Positions 34,885 through 42,121 of a stretch of 64,000 bases of DNA are shown here, in pieces. Origin of the DNA: Vescimonas coprocola (GTDB taxonomy: Bacteria > Bacillota > Clostridia > Oscillospirales > Oscillospiraceae); the NCBI RefSeq assembly GCF_018408575.1, contig NZ_AP023418.1:682001-746000 (forward strand), in the 5' to 3' direction. A model generated the notes under the pieces. It saw only the letters and a list, made by a program, of their open reading frames with translations. It had not been told where the DNA came from and ran no database searches. The translations under genes were made by a program, and so were the position numbers. The stretch's first letter is position 1, and each line of letters begins with the position of its first letter.

Positions 34885-35512
34885 GGGCATCAGCTCCGAT
34901 GAGGTAGAGCAGATGCGGGTGTGCTTCGGCGTCCGGGAGGAGCGCTTCCGGGCCGACACTGTGATTTATGACATCAGCGAGGGCCGGGGAGAGCTGGGGC
35001 TTCTGACCGCCGGAAGCGCCGTCATCCAGCGCATCGACCGGCAGGGGGGACGCACCATTCTGGAGCATCTGCCCACAGGCAGCGTGTTCGGAGAGATGCT
35101 GATGTTCGAAAATGTGGCCGGGGACAGCATCACGGTGGTGGCGGCGGAGTCGTGCCGGGTGTGGTTCATGAGCGCCGAGCATCTGACCCGGCGATGCGAA
35201 AAGGCCTGCACCCATCACAGCCGACTGGTGGAGAATATGTTCCATATCATGACCGGCAAGGCCGCCGCCCTCTCCGAGCGGGTGGAGGTTCTGAGCCGCC
35301 GCAGCATCCGGGAGAAACTGCTGTGCTACTTCGGCCTTCAGACCGGCGGCGACGACTGCGGCAGCTTTCATCTGCCCTTTACCCTCAGTGCTCTGGCGGA
35401 CTATATCTCCGCCGACCGCAGTGCCATGATGCGGGAGCTGCGGAAAATGAAGGAGGAGCATCTGGTGGATATCGACCGGGGACAGGTGACGCTGCACCAT
35501 GCCCTTGCATGA
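34862..35512 (+). CDS. Crp/Fnr-family transcriptional regulator
   Basis: 216 residues, GTG start after AAAGGAGG inside the PAP2 gene. Residues 1-125 are a cyclic-nucleotide-type sensor fold (GELGLLTAGSAVIQRIDRQG, ILEHLPTGSVFGEMLMF), then a dimer helix and a C-terminal winged HTH (FTLSALADYISADRSAMMRE, LRKMKEEHLVDID). It lacks the four-cysteine FNR cluster, so the ligand is unknown. Translationally coupled to PAP2 and directly upstream of nfnAB, which it may control (inference). Confidence 0.88.
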   Translation: MENIPILEGISSDEVEQMRVCFGVREERFRADTVIYDISEGRGELGLLTAGSAVIQRIDRQGGRTILEHLPTGSVFGEMLMFENVAGDSITVVAAESCRVWFMSAEHLTRRCEKACTHHSRLVENMFHIMTGKAAALSERVEVLSRRSIREKLLCYFGLQTGGDDCGSFHLPFTLSALADYISADRSAMMRELRKMKEEHLVDIDRGQVTLHHALA

Positions 35513-35536
35513 AAAAGGGAAAGTGCAAGGAAATAT

Positions 35537-35566
35537 TTGACGAACCATGGGCGGATGTGATAAGAT
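35537..35566 (+). promoter_or_regulatory. possible promoter of nfnAB
   Basis: TTGACG (35537-35542), 18-base spacer, TAAGAT (35561-35566). A hairpin gcacacgg/ccgtgtgc lies in the 5' UTR at about 35576-35604. Confidence 0.5.
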
Positions 35567-35650
35567 AAGACGAGCGCACACGGGTGAGGAGTTCCGTGTG
35601 TGCCCATGGAACGTAGCAAGCCATGACTTTTGAGGAAAGAAGGAACATCC

Positions 35651-36493
35651 ATGTATCGTATCGTAACGAAGGAAGCGCTGAAGCCCACTGTGATCCTGTA
35701 CGAGATCGAGGCACCCATGGTGGCCAAGAAGGCCCAGCCCGGTCAGTTCATCATTCTGCGTGTGGACGAGAACGGCGAGCGTATCCCCATCACGATCCAC
35801 GACTATGACCGTGAGAAGGGGACCGTCACCATCATCGTGCAGACCGTGGGCGCAACCACCGAGAAGCTGAGCCACAAGCAGCAGGGCGATTATCTGCATG
35901 ACTTTGTGGGTCCTCTGGGCAAGCCCACCGAGACCGAGGGTAAGAAAAAGGTCTGCGTCGTCGGCGGCGGCGTGGGCTGCGCCATTGCCTACCCCGTTCT
36001 GAAGAAGTTCCACGACTGCGGCGCTGAGGTCCACGCGGTAGTGGGCTTCAAGAGCAAGGACGTGGTGATCTTGGAGGATAAGTTCAAGGCCGTATCCTCC
36101 GTGATGAAGGTCTGCACCGACGACGGCTCCTATGGCCAGAAGGGTCTTGTGACCGAGGCACTGAAGGAGCTGCTGGACGCCGGCAATCAGTATGATGAGA
36201 TCTTTGCCATCGGCCCCATGGTCATGATGAAGTTCGTCTGCAAGACCACGGCCCCCTACGGCGTACCCACCACCGTCTCCATGAGCCCCATCATGATCGA
36301 CGGTACCGGTATGTGCGGCGGCTGCCGTCTGACCGTGGGCGGCGAGACCAAGTTCGCCTGCGTGGATGGCCCCGACTTCGACGGTCAGCTGGTGGACTGG
36401 GATCTGGCTGTCAAGCGCAACCAGATGTATCATGATTTCGAGGTGCATAAGCACGAGGAAGTCTGCAATCTGTTCAAGCAGGAGGTAAAGTAA
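35651..36493 (+). CDS. nfnA: NfnA-type FAD/NAD-binding subunit (electron-bifurcating transhydrogenase)
   Basis: 280 residues, start at 35651 (MYRIVTKEALKPTVI) after a purine-rich SD. Ferredoxin-NADP reductase-like: FAD domain (KKAQPGQFIILRVDENGERI), NAD domain (KVCVVGGGVGCAIAYPVL), and a C-terminal [2Fe-2S] site with cysteines in MCGGCRLTVGGETKFACVDG. It pairs with the next gene. NfnAB couples NADPH, NADH and ferredoxin by flavin bifurcation in anaerobes. Confidence 0.93.
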   Translation: MYRIVTKEALKPTVILYEIEAPMVAKKAQPGQFIILRVDENGERIPITIHDYDREKGTVTIIVQTVGATTEKLSHKQQGDYLHDFVGPLGKPTETEGKKKVCVVGGGVGCAIAYPVLKKFHDCGAEVHAVVGFKSKDVVILEDKFKAVSSVMKVCTDDGSYGQKGLVTEALKELLDAGNQYDEIFAIGPMVMMKFVCKTTAPYGVPTTVSMSPIMIDGTGMCGGCRLTVGGETKFACVDGPDFDGQLVDWDLAVKRNQMYHDFEVHKHEEVCNLFKQEVK

Positions 36494-36494
36494 G

Positions 36495-37895
36495 ATGGCT
36501 GCAAAGATCAATATGCGTTTGGATAAGAACGAAATGCCCTCTCAGGACCCCAATGTCCGGAATAAGAATTTCCTCGAGGTGGCTCTGGGCTACACCGAGG
36601 AGCAGGCTCTGGACGAGGCGGCCCGCTGCCTGAACTGCAAGAACCATCCCTGCGTCAACGGCTGCCCCGTCAACGTCCGCATCCCGGAGTTCATCGCCAA
36701 GATCGTGGAGCGGGACTATGAGGGCGCCTATCAGGTGATCCATCAGACCAGTTCCCTTCCCGCCGTCTGCGGCCGTGTCTGTCCGCAGGAGAGCCAGTGC
36801 GAGATGCACTGCGTCCGTGGCAAAAAGGGCGATCCCGTGGGCATCGGCCGTCTGGAGCGCTTTGTGGCCGACTGGCACAACGCCCACAGCACCGAGGCTC
36901 CTGAAAAGCCCCAGTCCAACGGTCACAAGGTGGCCGTGGTTGGCTCCGGCCCTGCGGGCCTGACCTGCGCCGGCGATCTGGCCAAGAAAGGCTATGAGGT
37001 CACCGTGTATGAGGCTCTGCATCTGGCCGGCGGCGTGCTGGTGTACGGCATCCCCGAGTTCCGTCTGCCCAAGAGCATCGTGCAGAAGGAAGTGGACGGC
37101 CTGAAGGCTATGGGCGTGAAGGTGGAGACCAACATCGTGGTAGGCCGCACCATCACCATCGATGAGCTGATGGAGGAGAACGGCTTCGAGGCCGTGTTCG
37201 TTGGCTCCGGCGCCGGTCTGCCCATGTTCATGCACATTCCCGGTGAGAACCTGAAGGGTGTGTATTCCGCAAACGAATTCCTGACCCGTATCAACCTGAT
37301 GAAGGCCTATCGTGAGGATTCCGATACCCCCATCATGGATCTGAAGGGCAAGAAGGTGGCCGTGGTAGGCGGCGGCAACGTGGCTATGGACGCCGCCCGC
37401 TGCTCCAAGCGTCTGGGTGCTGATGTGTACGTGGTGTACCGCCGTGGTATGGAGGAGCTGCCCGCCCGTCACGAGGAGGTGGAGCACGCCATCGAGGAGG
37501 GCGTGATCTTCAAGACTCTCAATAACCCCGTTCAGATCAACGGCGACGAGCAGGACTGCGTCAAGTCCATGACCTGCGTGGAGATGGAGCTGGGTGAGCC
37601 CGATGCCTCCGGCCGCCGTCGTCCCGTGGAGAAGAAGGGCAGCGAGTTCGAGCTGGATGTGGACGCTGTCATCATGTCTCTGGGTACCACCCCCAACCCC
37701 CTGATCAAGTCCACCACCAAGGGCCTGGAGGTCAACAAGAAGGGCGGTATTATCGTCAACGAGGATGGCCTGACCTCCCGTCAGGGCGTGTATGCCGGCG
37801 GCGATGCCGTTACCGGTGCTGCCACCGTCATTCTGGCTATGGGTGCCGGTAAGCTGGGCGCCAAGTCCATCGACGAGTATCTGAGCAACAAGTAA
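36495..37895 (+). CDS. nfnB: NfnB-type subunit (GltA-like NADPH dehydrogenase)
   Basis: 466 residues, one base after nfnA. Two N-terminal [4Fe-4S] sets: CLNCKNHPCVNGCP and CGRVCPQESQCEMHC. Two Rossmann folds: VAVVGSGPAGLTCAGDLAKK for FAD and VAVVGGGNVAMDAARCSKRL for NADP(H). The C-terminal FAD motif is GVYAGGDAVTGAATVILAMG. The same fold serves as the small subunit of glutamate synthase, but with NfnA adjacent and no GltB, the bifurcating enzyme is the better call. Confidence 0.93.
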   Translation: MAAKINMRLDKNEMPSQDPNVRNKNFLEVALGYTEEQALDEAARCLNCKNHPCVNGCPVNVRIPEFIAKIVERDYEGAYQVIHQTSSLPAVCGRVCPQESQCEMHCVRGKKGDPVGIGRLERFVADWHNAHSTEAPEKPQSNGHKVAVVGSGPAGLTCAGDLAKKGYEVTVYEALHLAGGVLVYGIPEFRLPKSIVQKEVDGLKAMGVKVETNIVVGRTITIDELMEENGFEAVFVGSGAGLPMFMHIPGENLKGVYSANEFLTRINLMKAYREDSDTPIMDLKGKKVAVVGGGNVAMDAARCSKRLGADVYVVYRRGMEELPARHEEVEHAIEEGVIFKTLNNPVQINGDEQDCVKSMTCVEMELGEPDASGRRRPVEKKGSEFELDVDAVIMSLGTTPNPLIKSTTKGLEVNKKGGIIVNEDGLTSRQGVYAGGDAVTGAATVILAMGAGKLGAKSIDEYLSNK

Positions 37896-37925
37896 GCGAG
37901 AGTTTACATAAAAAACAAGGACTGT

Positions 37926-37972
37926 CCCAAGGGAGAGGCTTCGTAAGGAAGTCCTCTCCCTTTGGCTTTTGT
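37926..37972 (+). terminator. intrinsic terminator after nfnAB
   Basis: Stem ccaagggagagg/cctctccctttgg with a 14-base loop and CTTTTG tail. The accessory island begins after it. Confidence 0.85.
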
Positions 37973-38029
37973 AATCGGCCGGAATGATTGGATTGTAGGC
38001 AAAATCAATCATAATTGGAGGATTACAAA

Positions 38030-38407
38030 ATGGATAAGTACATTTATGACGAGAAAAACGGACTTTGGTATGAAGTGCAGGGCGATTACTATCTTCCCTG
38101 CCTGAAACTGCCTAAAGAAGAATCAAGGCATATCGGCGTATGGGGACAGCGGCATTTGCGGTATCTGAAACAGCACCGCAAGGGACTCTATTCCGAACTG
38201 CTGATAAGCGGCAAACTGAACGATTACCTTGCCGACATAAACGAGCAAGCAGAGGAAATGTTCTCTCGGCTGGTAAAACAACTTGCCGAAAAGGAGGGCG
38301 TAACGGAAGCGATCAAAGCGGAAAACCAAATGCTGTGGGTGCAGAAAATGAACAGCATCCGCAGCGCCGCTATGGAGGTTGTTTCAAACGATTTGATTTA
38401 CGCATAA
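38030..38407 (+). CDS. tnpV: TnpV-family transposon-encoded protein
   Basis: 125 residues, start at 38030 (MDKYIYDEKNGLWYEVQG) after GGAGG. It matches the short TnpV proteins of Tn4451-like elements (YYLPCLKLP, HIGVWGQRHLRYLKQHRKGL, LYSELLISGKLNDYLADINE), of unknown function. No relaxase or recombinase is next to it, so it is a relic or part of a degraded element. It marks the left side of the AT-rich island. Confidence 0.78.
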   Translation: MDKYIYDEKNGLWYEVQGDYYLPCLKLPKEESRHIGVWGQRHLRYLKQHRKGLYSELLISGKLNDYLADINEQAEEMFSRLVKQLAEKEGVTEAIKAENQMLWVQKMNSIRSAAMEVVSNDLIYA

Positions 38408-38425
38408 CAAGCTATCGGAAAGGCT

Positions 38426-38500
38426 GCTGTCAAGCGACGGCGGCTTTTCTTTTTCGGGAAGTATTCAAGAAGTCATAAAGTTCCGTGAGTAATGGAAGAA
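38426..38500 (+). repeat. 75-bp direct repeat, copy 1 (left of the R-M cassette)
   Basis: This 75-base block just after tnpV recurs without mismatch at 41607-41681. It contains CGACGGCGGCTTTTCTTTTT, a terminator-like tail, then unique-looking sequence up to ...GTAATGGAAGAA. The flanks outside the 75 bases differ. Confidence 0.9.
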
Positions 38501-38523
38501 ACCGAAAATTTTTTAAGCACCGC

Positions 38524-38552
38524 TTGATTAAACGCGTGGTTAATACTATAAT
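38524..38552 (+). promoter_or_regulatory. promoter of the R-M cassette with operator-like repeat
   Basis: TTGATT (38524-38529), 17-base spacer, TATAAT (38547-38552). The spacer region holds attaa and ttaat arms around an ACGCGT centre, a place where a controller protein could bind. Confidence 0.65.
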
Positions 38553-38583
38553 AATTCCAATATCGTGTTAGGAGGGCGTAAGA

Positions 38584-38814
38584 ATGATGCAACTTTCCTT
38601 GGTTTTGAAAACAACTCGACAAAAAGCTTTTATGACACAAGAAGCTTTTGCAAAAGAGTTGGGAGTAACCGCTTCAACCATAAATAGATGGGAACACGGA
38701 AAAGCAAAGCCTAATTTAACTGCAATGAAAAATCTGAAACAGTTCTGTGAAAAACATAAACTCCAATACGAATCGATAGAAATTGAGTGGCTCAACGCTC
38801 AAAATGAAATGTGA
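38584..38814 (+). CDS. HTH controller-like protein of the R-M cassette
   Basis: 76 residues, SD AGGAGGG. An XRE helix-turn-helix covers most of it (MTQEAFAKELGVTASTINRW, EHGKAKPNLTAMKNL). Size and place, directly before the methyltransferase, fit a C (controller) protein that times expression of R-M genes, though HTH proteins of this size are common in mobile DNA. AT-rich, like the next two genes. Confidence 0.8.
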   Translation: MMQLSLVLKTTRQKAFMTQEAFAKELGVTASTINRWEHGKAKPNLTAMKNLKQFCEKHKLQYESIEIEWLNAQNEM

Positions 38815-38824
38815 GGACTATGTT

Positions 38825-40072
38825 GTGAATGTGTTGTCTTTATTTTCTGGGTGTGGCGGTATGGATATTGGATTTGAAGGCGGCTTTACCTGCCTCAAGC
38901 GTTCAATTAACATTAAGGTTCACCCAGATTGGATTACAGAAGAAAGCGGCAATACCGTAAGAGTGGCAGAGACAGGATTTCATACTGTTTTTGCTAATGA
39001 TATTCGTCCAGATGCAAAGACGGCTTGGGTTTCTTATTTTTCCAATAGAATGAAGAATGCCAAAGAAATATATCATATTGATAGTATTGTTGATCTTGTG
39101 AAGCGTGCAAAAGATGGCGAAAAGGTTTTCCCGGACAATATTGATGTTGTTACTGGTGGATTTCCTTGTCAAGATTTTTCAATATCAGGCAAAAGAAAGG
39201 GCTTTAATTCTGAAAAGAGCCATAATGGAGGAAAATTAGAAGTTGGAGAACCTTCTGTGGAAAGTCGTGGACAACTGTATATGTGGATGCGAGATGTTGT
39301 AACGCTAACAGAACCAGCTTTGTTTATTGCCGAAAATGTAAAAGGGCTTACAAACTTAGATGATGTTAAAGAGGTCATCGAAAAAGACTTTTCAAATGCT
39401 GCAAATGGCGGATACCTTGTTGTTCCGGCAAGGGTACTTCACGCAGCAGATTATGGTGTGCCACAATCACGAGAGCGTGTGATTTTTTTTGGGTTTAAGA
39501 AGTCGGCTCTCAAAAAAAACGCATTGACGGCACTGAGGAAGAAGGATATTCCTGTTACTTATGACCCATATCCTCCAAGAACTCATTCGTTTACAACTGA
39601 TGATGCTTCTTTATATCCTCCTGTAACTTGTTGTGAGGCATTTAATGGCCTGTTAGAACCCAATGAAACTAATGATCCATCCCAGAAGAAGTATTCTAAA
39701 GCAAAGTATATGGGAAAACATTGTCAGGGACAAATAGAAATAAGGCTGGACTCCATCGGACCGACAATCCGATCCGAACATCACGGCAATATTGAATATC
39801 GCCGCCTTGCTGCAGAACACGGAGGAAGCCATACAGAAGAGCTGATGGCTGGATTACAAGAGCGCAGGCTAACTGTGAGAGAATGTGCGCGCATTCAGAC
39901 TTTTCCTGATGATTATCAATTTATCATTCCCAAAAGAGGAGATGTTTGCGGAGTATCCTCCAGTGATGCATATAAAATTATCGGTAATGCCGTGCCCTGT
40001 GTCCTTGCATACAATATTGCAAAACATATATCAGAAAAGTGGAGTGTTTATTTTGAGGAGGAAATGAAATGA
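38825..40072 (+). CDS. DNA (cytosine-5-)-methyltransferase
   Basis: 415 residues. I choose GTG 38825 (VNVLSLFSGCGGMDIGFEGG) with GAGGA seven bases upstream; ATG 38804 is possible. All m5C motifs are present: SLFSGCGGMDIGFEGG (I), GGFPCQDFSISG (IV, catalytic Cys), ENVKGL (VI), QSRERV (VIII), RLTVRECARIQTFPDD (IX) and IIGNAVP (X). The target recognition region lies between VIII and IX; its DNA site cannot be read off. It overlaps the endonuclease gene by ATGA, so the pair is coupled. Confidence 0.95.
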   Translation: MNVLSLFSGCGGMDIGFEGGFTCLKRSINIKVHPDWITEESGNTVRVAETGFHTVFANDIRPDAKTAWVSYFSNRMKNAKEIYHIDSIVDLVKRAKDGEKVFPDNIDVVTGGFPCQDFSISGKRKGFNSEKSHNGGKLEVGEPSVESRGQLYMWMRDVVTLTEPALFIAENVKGLTNLDDVKEVIEKDFSNAANGGYLVVPARVLHAADYGVPQSRERVIFFGFKKSALKKNALTALRKKDIPVTYDPYPPRTHSFTTDDASLYPPVTCCEAFNGLLEPNETNDPSQKKYSKAKYMGKHCQGQIEIRLDSIGPTIRSEHHGNIEYRRLAAEHGGSHTEELMAGLQERRLTVRECARIQTFPDDYQFIIPKRGDVCGVSSSDAYKIIGNAVPCVLAYNIAKHISEKWSVYFEEEMK

Positions 40073-41013
40073 TCGTATCAGTTAATCCTCATCCGCCATT
40101 AAGCGAATTTCAGAAGCTGATGTTTCAAACTGACCGGCTTTTGAATGCCGACGCATTAAAACGACCTAAATACTATGCTACAAGAGGCGGTAATCCGCTT
40201 GAGGATGATGTGAAAGAAGCTCTTGTTGAATCGGCAAAAGGTACTGCATTCGAGAACACAATTGAAAAAATTTCTGGTCAAAGATTTCCCGATATTATTG
40301 CTGCAAAATATTACGGCGTAGAGGTGAAAAGTACCAAAGAAAATCACTGGACATCAACGGGAAGCAGTATACTTGAAACGACAAGAGTGAATGGCATTGA
40401 ACGAATATATATGACTTTCGGCAAACTTGGCGGAAATCCAATAGAGTTTTTATCAAAACCTTATGAACAGTGCTTATATGGTATTGCTGTAACTCATATG
40501 CCACGCTATCTTATTGATATGAGGTTAAACCAAGGTGAAACCATTTTTGATAAAATGGGCGTTCCTTATGATGACCTAAGAAAAATGGATAATCCGATTG
40601 CTCCAGTTGCGAAATATTATCGCAGTCAACTAAAAGAGGGAGAAAGCCTATGGTGGACAGGAGACTCCTCTGATGAAACGGTATCTGCAACGATAAGACT
40701 ATGGAAAAATGTATCGCCAGAAGATAAGCGAAAATACACTATCTTTGGTTGCGTGAATTATCCAGAAGTATTTGGCGGTAATTATGATAGATATGCGTTG
40801 TGGTTAACTTCACAAGGAATTGTTGACCCCCACATACGAGATCAATTTTCAGCAGGTGGACAAGAGGAAATGCTATTGTCCAATGGTAAAAAAGTGAAAT
40901 TTCCAGGGGCCTATCGTAGAATAAAAAATAGTCCAGAACTCTTTTTGGAAGAATGGCTCAAAATGACCCAATGGAATTGTCAGGAAGCAAAACGCTTGAT
41001 ATCGAGGCGCTAA
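40069..41013 (+). CDS. type II restriction endonuclease (PD-(D/E)xK-like)
   Basis: 314 residues, ATGA overlap with the methyltransferase. A probable PD-(D/E)xK site is FPDIIAAKYYGVEVKSTK (about 76-93: P-D ... E-V-K), preceded by an acidic helix (EDDVKEALVESAKG). The rest is not assigned to a subfamily. The call rests on this motif plus the tight coupling to an m5C methyltransferase, which should protect the same site. Low GC supports recent arrival. Confidence 0.82.
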   Translation: MIVSVNPHPPLSEFQKLMFQTDRLLNADALKRPKYYATRGGNPLEDDVKEALVESAKGTAFENTIEKISGQRFPDIIAAKYYGVEVKSTKENHWTSTGSSILETTRVNGIERIYMTFGKLGGNPIEFLSKPYEQCLYGIAVTHMPRYLIDMRLNQGETIFDKMGVPYDDLRKMDNPIAPVAKYYRSQLKEGESLWWTGDSSDETVSATIRLWKNVSPEDKRKYTIFGCVNYPEVFGGNYDRYALWLTSQGIVDPHIRDQFSAGGQEEMLLSNGKKVKFPGAYRRIKNSPELFLEEWLKMTQWNCQEAKRLISRR

Positions 41014-41150
41014 ATCGCCGTCTAATGATATGGGCGGATTTGGTTTCAAGAAAATCTACTATTGATTATGGAGTATCAATGGATGCCTTAAAAACATATT
41101 TTTGGGGAATTGGTGGAGGCAATTTCCCGTGGTGGAAAGATAAAATATAA
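40971..41150 (+). CDS. small ORF overlapping the end of the endonuclease gene
   Basis: 59 residues from ATG 40971 (MELSGSKTLDIEALNRRLMI...), out of frame with and overlapping the last 43 bases of the endonuclease gene. It ends in WGIGGGNFPWWKDKI. No SD is clear. It could be a small partner protein, or the true C-terminus of the endonuclease split by a frameshift. Not recognised. Confidence 0.4.
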   Translation: MELSGSKTLDIEALNRRLMIWADLVSRKSTIDYGVSMDALKTYFWGIGGGNFPWWKDKI

Positions 41151-41188
41151 TTTTTGAACGCAACATAATATTCTTTTCCGAGCAAGAC

Positions 41189-41219
41189 AAAAGCGTCGTA
41201 GTAATACGGCGCTTTTTTG
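41189..41219 (+). terminator. terminator of the R-M cassette
   Basis: Stem aagcgtcgta/tacggcgctt (one G-T) with gtaa loop and a TTTTTT tail. Confidence 0.85.
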
Positions 41220-41408
41220 TTACCCGGAAGCGACAAACAGCGGCTTTTGAATGACGGACGATAAGGATACCGCCGTCAAAACAAAGCCGCTCATATCGAA
41301 AGAAAACGCCCAGAATCGCCCCGAAACCATACAGCGGGGTCAGGTTTTGGGCGTTTCTGCGTTTCGGGAGCAAATCGGCAATTCGACAGTGAAAAGGAGG
41401 TGGCCCCT

Positions 41409-41570
41409 ATGCCCCGTATGCCGAAATACCTCAAGAAAGAATGGGCGTTCTTTCTTGATGAGCGTGGCAGGAAGAAATATAACGAGCTTTGCAGGAAATG
41501 CGAAAGGAGCTGCAAGCAGAAATCGAGAGATACAGGCGAAAAGACACGGCGCAGTGGATGCTATAAATGA
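41409..41570 (+). pseudogene. short Cys-containing mobile-element protein, probably decayed
   Basis: 53 codons, MPRMPKYLKKEWAFFLDERG..., with AAAGGAGG upstream. It has paired cysteines (LCRKCERSCKQK). The front resembles small proteins common in clostridial elements. The overlapping frame from 41498 reads MRKELQAEIERYRRKDTAQW, also element-like, so two genes seem fused by deletions. The bases between 41220 and 41408 hold no gene I can support. Confidence 0.4.
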
Positions 41571-41606
41571 ACTGCTGATACGGTTTACCCGCTAAAGAGA
41601 AAAGTC

Positions 41607-41681
41607 GCTGTCAAGCGACGGCGGCTTTTCTTTTTCGGGAAGTATTCAAGAAGTCATAAAGTTCCGTGAGTAATGGAAGAA
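41607..41681 (+). repeat. 75-bp direct repeat, copy 2 (right of the R-M cassette)
   Basis: Identical over 75 bases to 38426-38500. In this copy the bases just before complete a small hairpin gtcgct-gtca-agcgac ahead of the T-rich stretch. Together the copies bracket the whole R-M cassette (about 3.1 kb between them). Confidence 0.9.
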
Positions 41682-41724
41682 GGCAATACTTTGAGAAAAA
41701 AGAGAGTAATATTCTAAAAACTAC

Positions 41725-41753
41725 TTGAGATTTTGGGGAAAATCTGCTAAAAT
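41725..41753 (+). promoter_or_regulatory. promoter of the surface-protein operon
   Basis: TTGAGA (41725-41730), 17-base spacer, TAAAAT (41748-41753), about 370 bases before the first surface gene. Confidence 0.6.
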
Positions 41754-42121
41754 ACCTTTGTATATCTATGGGGTAGGGGAAGTCATATCCTTTTGTCTTA
41801 GAAATTATGGAAGGAGGACTTGACTATGGCAAATGGAAATGCGCCGATTATTATCGGCTCGGCTCGGCAGGAGCATAGCGCCGTTTTTTCAGCGTGTCAA
41901 GTCTTATTTCATACAATTTATAACGAACCAGTTGCCGGAGACAGGGCGCATTGTGCCTTGGCTTCGGCTTTTGCGTTTGCCGGAAGGGTGGTGGTTTGAT
42001 ATTGAAGTTCTAACCACGACCGGCAAATCTATCTTTTCCGGTTAAACCTTCTGTCTTCTCCGGCGTGTCCGCTGTCGGAGAAAGTAAAAATAGCGGATAG
42101 AATTATTTGGGAGGAATGAAA
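41754..42121 (+). other. long leader before the surface-protein genes, with short ORF
   Basis: A 57-codon ORF (41826-41999, MANGNAPIIIGSARQE...) has a good AAGGAGG SD but no recognisable product. Several hairpins can form: gccgat/atcggc near 41848; tttgccgg/ccggcaaa with inner gtggt/accac (about 41975-42030); ttctccg/cggagaa (about 42055-42082). It may be a leader peptide with RNA control, or decayed coding DNA. I cannot assign a known riboswitch. Confidence 0.4.

Noticed and set aside
36495-37895. Calling this gene the glutamate synthase small subunit
   Set aside because: No GltB large subunit is nearby, and the NfnA-type partner is directly upstream by one base.
38426-41681. 75-bp repeats as attachment sites of a site-specific recombinase
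   Set aside because: No integrase or transposase gene lies between them; homologous recombination between repeats is the simpler reading.
41833-42045. 70-codon ORF in the surface-operon leader
   Set aside because: It overlaps the better-placed 41826 ORF in another frame and has no SD of its own.
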